Notes under the pieces: model-generated
Seen by the model: the letters and a program-made list of their open reading frames with translations, nothing else
Database searches by the model: none
Told to the model about the DNA's origin: nothing
DNA from: JAGOUY01 sp964562155
GTDB taxonomy: Bacteria > Patescibacteriota > Patescibacteriia > 2-12-FULL-60-25
Assembly (NCBI GenBank): GCA_964562155.1
Contig: CAZLRU010000006.1
Location: 1 to 64,000 of the forward strand
Length of the DNA stretch: 64,000 bases
Direction of reading: 5' to 3'
Made by a program: the position numbers and the translations under genes
Part shown: positions 58,190-64,000 of the stretch, in pieces
How the letters are laid out: each line of letters begins with the position of its first letter
How positions within the stretch are numbered: position 1 is the first letter of the stretch

Positions 58190-58218
58190 TTGACGTCAGC
58201 TCATTTTTCCTGTACCTT
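58190..58218 (+). promoter_or_regulatory. Promoter of rpsU
   Basis: TTGACG (58190-58195), 17 bases, TACCTT (58213-58218). Leader of about 40 bases with a small CACT/AGTG hairpin and AAAGGAG ahead of the ATG. Confidence 0.65.
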
Positions 58219-58267
58219 CTGCCCAGCACTATTTAGTGACTCTTGATTATAGAAAGGAGCGTGGCTT

Positions 58268-58525
58268 ATGGCAGATGTTAAACGAAAGAAAAATGAGACT
58301 TTTGACGCACTGTTGCGCCGTTTTCAACGTCGTTTTCAGGACAGCGGACGTTCCATTGAGACGCGCCGTCGTCGTTTTCGCAGCAAATCTCAAAACCTCA
58401 CCAAGCGTCGCGATAGCGCCTTGCGTCGAGTAGAGATGCGCGATCAATACGAGTATTTGGCGAAGACCGGTCAGTTGAAAGAAGATCCTAAGAAACAGCG
58501 TAACAACGCACGTCGTGGAGCATAA
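58268..58525 (+). CDS. rpsU: 30S ribosomal protein S21
   Basis: 85 residues, basic. DALLRRFQRRFQDSG is the S21 helix start, followed by an unusually Arg-rich body (RRRRFRSKSQNLTKRRDSALRR) broken here for length as RRRRF and RRDSALRR, and a basic C-terminal tail. S21 sits near the 16S 3' end and assists mRNA base-pairing. Monocistronic with its own terminator. Confidence 0.93.
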   Translation: MADVKRKKNETFDALLRRFQRRFQDSGRSIETRRRRFRSKSQNLTKRRDSALRRVEMRDQYEYLAKTGQLKEDPKKQRNNARRGA

Positions 58526-58546
58526 GCTTCCTTCGTGATACGATGG

Positions 58547-58586
58547 GGCTTACTTCACTCTTTTCCAAGATGGAGTAAGCCTTTTT
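58547..58586 (+). terminator. Terminator of rpsU
   Basis: GGCTTACT/AGTAAGCC stem with an internally paired loop and five T. Confidence 0.85.
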
Positions 58587-58599
58587 AGGACCTATTCGT

Positions 58600-58627
58600 T
58601 TGACGAATGCGGAGGAGGGAGTCTAGT
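58600..58627 (+). promoter_or_regulatory. Promoter of the YqeY-like gene
   Basis: TTGACG (58600-58605), 16 bases, TCTAGT (58622-58627), about 45 bases ahead of the ATG. Confidence 0.5.
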
Positions 58628-58673
58628 CGACTCTTCGTCTAAGCGCGTACGTCCTACCTTTGTTTTTTCTCTT

Positions 58674-59111
58674 ATGACTATTCTCGAACAGTTAGATCAA
58701 GATTTTAAGGAAGCCATGAAAGCGAAGGATGAAGTGAGAATTTCTACCTTGCGCTTGGCTCGTACCGCGCTTAAGAATAAGCAAATTGAATTACAGCATA
58801 CGCTCACGCAAGAAGAAGTGATGCTTGTTTTTAAGACCATGATTAAGCAGTACCAGGATGCTATTTCTGATTTTACTAATGCGGGACGTCAGGATTTGGT
58901 TGAGCGTCAGCAAAAAGAAATCGATATTTTATTAGCGTATTTACCTCCTGCGTTACCTGTAGAAGAGCTTGAGCGCATTGTGCGGGAAGCGTTGGCGGCG
59001 GCCGATGTGAAGGAGGTTGGGCGGGCGATGGGGGTTGCGATGAAGGCGGTTGCGGGTCGTGCAGATGGGAATGATGTTCGACGTATTGTCGAACGGCTGT
59101 TGGCGGGGTAA
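58674..59111 (+). CDS. GatB/YqeY domain protein
   Basis: 145 residues. TILEQLDQDFKEAMKAKDEV, ISTLRLARTALKNKQIE and the C-terminal VGRAMGVAMKAVAGRADGND are the YqeY/GatB C-terminal domain signature (helical tRNA-contact fold). Stand-alone members may influence tRNA amidation or aminoacylation, but their role is not established. Followed 35 bases later by the surface-protein operon. Confidence 0.92.
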   Translation: MTILEQLDQDFKEAMKAKDEVRISTLRLARTALKNKQIELQHTLTQEEVMLVFKTMIKQYQDAISDFTNAGRQDLVERQQKEIDILLAYLPPALPVEELERIVREALAAADVKEVGRAMGVAMKAVAGRADGNDVRRIVERLLAG

Positions 59112-59146
59112 GATACAAGATATCTAATTCACGAATCTTTCTTCCC

Positions 59147-61156
59147 ATGCTTTGGAAAGGTTCCGGTCAGTTTTTCACAGCTCATTCTCGATCGCGTTTT
59201 TTGAGACGCGTGGCTCTTCAGCTTGCGGTTTTTGGAGTGATGTTGTTTGTCGTGAGTATCCTTGCAGATACGCACGTGTTTGCTCAAACCACGGAGGCGG
59301 TCGGAGGGGCGGCTTCGATTGCGCGTCGAGCCGGTGTTGGATCCACCGATTTGTATACCTTGATCGGTCGGGTGGTGTACGCGTTTTTAAGTATCTTGGG
59401 GCTTGCATTGTTGGGGTATCTTATTTACGCAGGGTACCTGTGGATGACGGCGCAGGGTGAGGCGGAAAAAACAGCAGAGGCTCGTCGCATGATTCAAAAT
59501 GCGATTATTGGGTTTGTGGTTATTGCTTCTTCGTTTGCAATTACGGCGTTTGTTTTATCTCGTTTAGACAGTGCTGTCTTTGGGACGGGGGGTGATGATG
59601 GGGGTACGCCTGGGGTGCTCAGCTTTCCTTCGGCGGCAGGTGCATTGGGGAATGGGATTATCGAGTCTCACTTGCCCGTTCGCGATGCTACGGGTGTACC
59701 ACGTAATACGTCCATCATTGTTACCTTTAAAGAGCCGATCAAACTCTCCTCCCTTATTCAGGGGTATGATGATCGTGGGACTCCTGGGGATTTGACGGAT
59801 GATACAGTGACCACGGCTCTCAATACCGGGACGGTCCACATCGTCAAATTGAATGGAGCTCGTGAAGAAATGCTTACCTCTTCTCAAGTGGATGTTCGGT
59901 TTACGGATGATCGTAAAACGTTTGTGTTTAAACCCCGTGAATGGTTGGGGAGCTCGACGGCTAATACTCCGTATCGCGTAGATCTTTTGCCGGGTCGTTC
60001 AGGGCTTTTGGTTGAGAATGGGCAGCCCGCCTTTGGATCTGAATATCCTACGGGCTACAAGTGGCGCTTTGAGGTTTCGACACTCGTTGACTTGACTCCT
60101 CCTAAGATCCTTTCTGTTTTGCCACCTCGTGGCATTCAGCCTCCGAATGCGGTGGTGCAGATCACCTTTAGTGAGGCTGTTGATCCCACTAGTGCTGCAG
60201 GAGGGTTTCGTGCTGGTGCCGGCTTCTCTAATATTGAAGTAGGGGCTGTTCCGTTGTCTGATGCCAGTGCACCAGTGGACCGAGTAGAGGGTCAGTTTGT
60301 TATCTCTAATAATTATCAGACGGTTGAGTTTATTCCTGATCAATTGTGTGGACGTAACGCTTGTGGACGCGATGTCCATTGTTTGCCGACTACCTCGACG
60401 ATTGCGCTATTGGCTAAGGCGGCCAGTTTATCAGCCGAGCCTCCTCAGGCACGCATTGTCTCTACGCGCGGAGGTGGATCCATCTTTGATGGGATTGTGG
60501 ATGTTGCGTCTAACTCCTTAGACGGAAATGATAATGGTGCTGGTGATGGTCCGCCACGAGATAATAAATCCTTTAGTTTTGGGACGGGGCCGACGGTTGT
60601 TTTAACCGCGCCACGCATCGGCAGGACTGATCCGCCGGTTGGATTGGCTGGTTATCCATCTGGTTCGAGTAATATTTCACCCGATCATGTGCCTCAGGCG
60701 ATATTTGGAACATCAGCTGTTGATGTACTGGTAAATGTCCTGCAGGGTTCAACCGTTAATTCGGCCAATGTGTACATGACTCGATCTAATGAGCCGGCAG
60801 AAGTTTCGGCAGATACCTTTTGGTTTACCCCTTTGCAAGATTTGTTGTCTGCTTCCGGTGGTATTGCGTCGGCCGAAGAGCCAGCAGCTTTTGGTCGAAT
60901 AGGTATTCGTCATCGCTTTTACGCTCGTCGTCCAACTCCTCCGGTTGGGACCCCGCTTGCTTCTCTTCCTCCTGCTCCTGTGTACGCGCCTATTATTACT
61001 TCAGGTGTCCAGAACTTACTCCAGAACTGCTTTAAGCCCTCGGCTTCCGTCGCCTGTCCTGCGACGCTGGGCGGTGGTGGTCTGGCTGGCAGCCCCACCT
61101 GTTGTAATGATCGTGCTGGAGCCGCTGATTGTTCCTTTTCTCGACGAACGCCATGA
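59147..61156 (+). CDS. Surface protein: VirB2/TrbC-like module fused to Big_5 Ig-like domains
   Basis: 669 residues. Signal peptide about 1-47 (ending VFAQ). Residues about 68-125 (VVYAFLSILGLALLGYLIYAG, broken as IGRVVYAFLSIL and GYLIYAGYLWMTAQG) are two hydrophobic segments with an EAEKTAEARRMIQNAIIG loop, the layout of TrbC/VirB2-type pilins and of a frequent candidate-phyla family. Then Ig-like Big_5 units (PRNTSIIVTFKEPIKLSS, about 180-330; PPNAVVQITFSEAVDP, about 320-420). The C-terminus is Cys-rich (CFKPSASVACP, CCNDRAGAADC). Stop overlaps the next start by 4 bases. Confidence 0.78.
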   Translation: MLWKGSGQFFTAHSRSRFLRRVALQLAVFGVMLFVVSILADTHVFAQTTEAVGGAASIARRAGVGSTDLYTLIGRVVYAFLSILGLALLGYLIYAGYLWMTAQGEAEKTAEARRMIQNAIIGFVVIASSFAITAFVLSRLDSAVFGTGGDDGGTPGVLSFPSAAGALGNGIIESHLPVRDATGVPRNTSIIVTFKEPIKLSSLIQGYDDRGTPGDLTDDTVTTALNTGTVHIVKLNGAREEMLTSSQVDVRFTDDRKTFVFKPREWLGSSTANTPYRVDLLPGRSGLLVENGQPAFGSEYPTGYKWRFEVSTLVDLTPPKILSVLPPRGIQPPNAVVQITFSEAVDPTSAAGGFRAGAGFSNIEVGAVPLSDASAPVDRVEGQFVISNNYQTVEFIPDQLCGRNACGRDVHCLPTTSTIALLAKAASLSAEPPQARIVSTRGGGSIFDGIVDVASNSLDGNDNGAGDGPPRDNKSFSFGTGPTVVLTAPRIGRTDPPVGLAGYPSGSSNISPDHVPQAIFGTSAVDVLVNVLQGSTVNSANVYMTRSNEPAEVSADTFWFTPLQDLLSASGGIASAEEPAAFGRIGIRHRFYARRPTPPVGTPLASLPPAPVYAPIITSGVQNLLQNCFKPSASVACPATLGGGGLAGSPTCCNDRAGAADCSFSRRTP

Positions 61157-64000
61157 AACGCTCTTCTCGTTTGGCATCTTTTGCCCTTTTGGGACTATTG
61201 CTCATAGCCGGAGCTTGGTTGTGTGCTTCTCCGGCCGTGCACGCGCAAGTAAGTGAGGGCTTAAATGCCGTCGCTCCTACGGTTCGATTATCGGGCGGTG
61301 ATCCGCGCGTGATTGCTGCTAGGATCATTAATGTTGCTCTGGGCCTGTTAGGCATCATTTTTTTGGCTCTGGTTATTTATGCTGGGTTTTTGTGGATGAC
61401 ATCGGGGGGTGATTCCTCGAATGCAGAGCGAGCTCGTACGTTGTTACGTAATGCGGTGATTGGCTTGATTATTATTCTGACATCGTGGGCTATCACTCGT
61501 TACGTAATTAGTCGGTTACTTGAGGCAACAAATACCGGAGGCGGAACGACTCAGGGGGACGGGCCGGGAGGTGGGGGTGGTGGGTTTGGAAGTGGGGGTA
61601 GTTTTTCTTCTTTTCAGTTGCGTTCAATCACGCCTTCGGGTTCTGTGCCATTGCGGAATGTGGTGGTGCGTTTTGTGTTTACGCGAGATGTTGACCCTGC
61701 GGCTGCTGCTCGCGCCATTCACGTGAGCCGCGCTTTGGATAACACCCCGGTGGCGGGTACTTTGCGTACGAGTGGTTCTTTGGTTGAGTTTATTCCTTCT
61801 GCTCCATGTCCTGGTCCGGGTGCGTCTGCTTTATCCTGTTTTGAGGGTGATGTGGATTTTATTGCGACCGTTGATCGGACGCTCACTTCTGTGGCAAGCC
61901 CCGGAGAAGCGTCTCAGCGGATTGTGTGTGGGGGGTTGGCGCCTGCGTGTGAGGGGCGCTTCCGTACGGGAAATCAGATTGATACCTCTGCTCCGGTTGC
62001 GATTATATTGTCTCCGTATAATGGTCAGAGTGTTCCTCAAAATGATCTTATTTCCATCTCTACAAAGGTAACGGATGATGTTGGTGTTTCCTACGCGTCT
62101 AGTTCCGTTGATGGTCGTCAGTTGGGCGTGGATGCTCCTACGTCTACCACGGTGACCTTTTTTGCTGCGGTTCCTTGGTCTACGCGAGGAGTTGCTACGG
62201 GTACTCATGATCTTGTTTCTTCCGGACATGATCTGGACGCTCACCATAGCTTATCGCTACCTGTATCTGTCGCCGTTCGTCCGCCTCACTGTTTTAATGG
62301 ACGCGCGGATGAGGATGAGACGGGATTGGATTGTGGCGGGACTTCTTGCGGAGCGTGTGCCGGTTTTCGTTGTAGCGTCCCCACGGCTTGTCGTAGTGGG
62401 GTTTGTACCGATGGTGTGTGTGTTGAGCAACCGATCATCGTGGGTGTTAGTCCTGATAACGGAAAAGGTGGAACCATCGTAACGATTACGGGAGCTAATT
62501 TTGGTAATCGACCCGGTCAAGTGCGTTTTTGGGATGGATCAGGCTTTGGGGCGGTTGCTTCTCCTCCAGCTGCGTGTGCTACCGGAACTTCATGGACGGC
62601 GACGCAGATTATTGTTGAGCTTCCAATGGCAGCCCGTACTGGGGCGATTCAGGTGACGAATGCTTCATCTAGTTTGTCTGATCTTACCAACGACACGAAT
62701 GGTCCGGTGTTGGATAATTTTACGGTCAATGGTGTCGCTCGTCCTGGCTTGTGTGCCGTTGTTCCGTCCTCTGGTGATCGAGGCGCTGTCTTCACTTTGT
62801 CTGGCGTTGGCTTAGGGTCTACACCGGGTCGTGTGTTTTTTGGTGAGCGTGATGTAACGCCGCCTTCTTTTGTTACTCCTTGGAGTAGTACGCGGGTAGG
62901 TATGAATGTGCCCGTGATCACGGCTGGTACTTATCCTGTTCGTATTCATGTGGGCACCGAAGATTCTAATAGTGTTGCTTTTACGGTTTCAGAAGCGGTC
63001 CGTGGGAATCCTGTTATCGATAGTCTTGATCCGGGCGTTGGGCCTGTTGGTGAATACGTGACGATTTTTGGAAGAAATTTTGGCACGGCTATTGGTCAGG
63101 TTTATTTTGTGAATACGGTAACGGGTGAGCAGGGGAGGGCGGATGTAACATTTCCGGATGCTTGTAGCCGTGATTTTTGGCGTGATACTTCCATTACCGT
63201 TAAAGTTCCTCGGGCCATTGGTCTAAGCGGTGCTTCTCCTGTGGGGGTTGGTGCGTACAGGATTTATATTAAGCGTCAGGGGGATGGGGTTGATAGTAAC
63301 CGTGTTCCATTTACCGTGAATAGCGCAGTGCCCCGTCCAGGGCTGTGTGCGATTGCCCCTGTGGGTGGTCCTGTTGGAACGGTAGTAACGGTTACGGGTG
63401 AGCGATTTGGCTCAACGCCCGAAACCATCTCTTTTCAAGGGTCTGTACCGGATGCTCGTGTGAATGCTAGCGTTATTTCTAGCTGGGCGAATGGATCCAT
63501 CACTGCTCGTGTTCCGGATGGTTCTTTCAGTGGACCTGTGCGGGTGAGCTTGGGATCCGTATCATCTTCTAATAGTGTTAATTTTGCCGTTCGTAACTGT
63601 AATGAGGATGCGGCTATGTGTGGAGCGGAGACGTGTTGCCGTGATTCGGGTCAATGCTCTGTTCGGGGAGTGTGTACCGCTTTAGCAGCGACTTCGATGT
63701 ATGGTTGGGAGTTATCTACCGGTCAGCTTCCTTTGTACCCGGAAGTGGTTGAGGAGTGTGCTGGGCGTGCTGGACTCCCTCCTTCTCCAAGTCCGTGGAA
63801 TGGGCGTCCAGGTGGTGCTCAAGCGTGTGTTAACGCTGAATTGGTTATTCGATTCAATACTCGTATTGATCGTGCCACGCTCACGTCGAGCAATGTGATT
63901 GTGAGTCGTTGTACGGCCTCGGGGACAAATCCTTGTGCAACCAAGGTTCCGATTAGTGGTCGTTTCGAGATTACGGATTCTGATGGCGGTCTTGCCTCGC
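61153..64000 (+). CDS. Giant surface protein: VirB2/TrbC-like module plus IPT/TIG and Cys-rich domains (partial)
   Basis: At least 949 residues, no stop before the window ends. Signal peptide about 1-34 (AVHA). Residues about 58-125 repeat the module of the gene before it (LVIYAGFLWMTSGG, ARTLLRNAVIGLIIILTSWA). A Gly-rich linker follows (about 135-155), a Big_5-like unit (PLRNVVVRFVFTRDVDPAA), a Cys-rich knot (about 380-430, DCGGTSCGAC...CRSGVCTDGVC), then IPT/TIG repeats: IIVGVSPDNGKGGTIVTITG, then VIDSLDPGVGPVGEYVTIFG, and CAIAPVGGPVGTVVTVTG. A second Cys cluster (CGAETCCRDSGQC) precedes another Big_5-like start. Probably a surface adhesin. Confidence 0.8.
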   Translation, partial: MKRSSRLASFALLGLLLIAGAWLCASPAVHAQVSEGLNAVAPTVRLSGGDPRVIAARIINVALGLLGIIFLALVIYAGFLWMTSGGDSSNAERARTLLRNAVIGLIIILTSWAITRYVISRLLEATNTGGGTTQGDGPGGGGGGFGSGGSFSSFQLRSITPSGSVPLRNVVVRFVFTRDVDPAAAARAIHVSRALDNTPVAGTLRTSGSLVEFIPSAPCPGPGASALSCFEGDVDFIATVDRTLTSVASPGEASQRIVCGGLAPACEGRFRTGNQIDTSAPVAIILSPYNGQSVPQNDLISISTKVTDDVGVSYASSSVDGRQLGVDAPTSTTVTFFAAVPWSTRGVATGTHDLVSSGHDLDAHHSLSLPVSVAVRPPHCFNGRADEDETGLDCGGTSCGACAGFRCSVPTACRSGVCTDGVCVEQPIIVGVSPDNGKGGTIVTITGANFGNRPGQVRFWDGSGFGAVASPPAACATGTSWTATQIIVELPMAARTGAIQVTNASSSLSDLTNDTNGPVLDNFTVNGVARPGLCAVVPSSGDRGAVFTLSGVGLGSTPGRVFFGERDVTPPSFVTPWSSTRVGMNVPVITAGTYPVRIHVGTEDSNSVAFTVSEAVRGNPVIDSLDPGVGPVGEYVTIFGRNFGTAIGQVYFVNTVTGEQGRADVTFPDACSRDFWRDTSITVKVPRAIGLSGASPVGVGAYRIYIKRQGDGVDSNRVPFTVNSAVPRPGLCAIAPVGGPVGTVVTVTGERFGSTPETISFQGSVPDARVNASVISSWANGSITARVPDGSFSGPVRVSLGSVSSSNSVNFAVRNCNEDAAMCGAETCCRDSGQCSVRGVCTALAATSMYGWELSTGQLPLYPEVVEECAGRAGLPPSPSPWNGRPGGAQACVNAELVIRFNTRIDRATLTSSNVIVSRCTASGTNPCATKVPISGRFEITDSDGGLAS

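Overview
The window is a compact, gene-dense bacterial scaffold that reads with the standard bacterial code (TGA is a stop throughout). Small single-copy housekeeping genes, split transketolase subunits, many exported proteins of unknown function with Gly/Pro/Ser/Thr-rich linkers, a 16S rRNA gene with no 23S behind it, and very short 5' leaders all suggest a Candidate Phyla Radiation (Patescibacteria) member, probably of the Parcubacteria type (for example Uhrbacteria-like). This placement is an inference from gene content; no 16S comparison was possible because only the last ~36 bases of the gene are present.

Layout. 1-240: 16S 3' end, spacer hairpin and terminator. 0.3-2 kb: two small membrane or hypothetical genes with tRNA-Val(GAC) and tRNA-Gln(CTG). 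2-5.2 kb: a likely metal-homeostasis locus with a Fur/Zur-type repressor, a divergent nicotianamine-synthase-like methyltransferase-fold enzyme, and a COG0523/CobW-type GTPase with a His-rich segment. 5.4-10 kb: coiled-coil proteins, a DEAD-box helicase and an NDH-2-like flavoprotein. 10-15.2 kb: a deoxysugar/glycan cluster (rmlB, a reductase resembling plant bifunctional epimerase/reductases, three family-2 glycosyltransferases). 15.4-22 kb: a pseudo-histidine-phosphatase, translation genes (rpmE, prfA, rpsB, tsf), a nucleotidyltransferase and pyrC. 22-25.5 kb: MazG-like, gap, pgk, SIMPL. 25.6-33.7 kb: surface proteins (beta-helix/FN3 giant, a cupredoxin fusion and its paralogue) around split transketolase. 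33.7-38 kb: rpe, rpiB, ileS. 38-49 kb: envelope and unknown genes, ftsEX, pepF, eno, a predicted HTH regulator. 49-56 kb: miaB-miaA, EVE, nucleotidyltransferase, NUDIX, CYTH-like. 56-64 kb: lepB, hisS, rpsU, yqeY-like, then two large tandem surface proteins with a VirB2/TrbC-like membrane module fused to Ig-like or IPT/TIG domains; the second runs off the window.

Together the metabolic genes give lower glycolysis (gap, pgk, eno) and the non-oxidative pentose phosphate branch (rpe, rpiB, tkt). Much of the remaining coding capacity goes to the cell surface and to translation.

Points of most interest: (1) the Zur/nicotianamine-synthase/COG0523 locus with three related palindromes in the divergent promoter region; (2) a recurrent promoter architecture CTCGAYR-N17-TAYWCT in front of gap, eno, ftsE, lepB, an NDH-2 gene and two unknown genes, with the ATG 6-10 nt behind the -10 box, contrasted with canonical TTGACG-type promoters on tRNA and ribosomal genes; (3) two copies of a palindromic intergenic element with conserved ends; (4) fused pilin-like/IPT surface proteins. 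Both runs of 100 N are flanked by the same 55 bases on each side and look like unresolved assembly overlaps; collapsing them restores an intact glycosyltransferase and an intact miaA.
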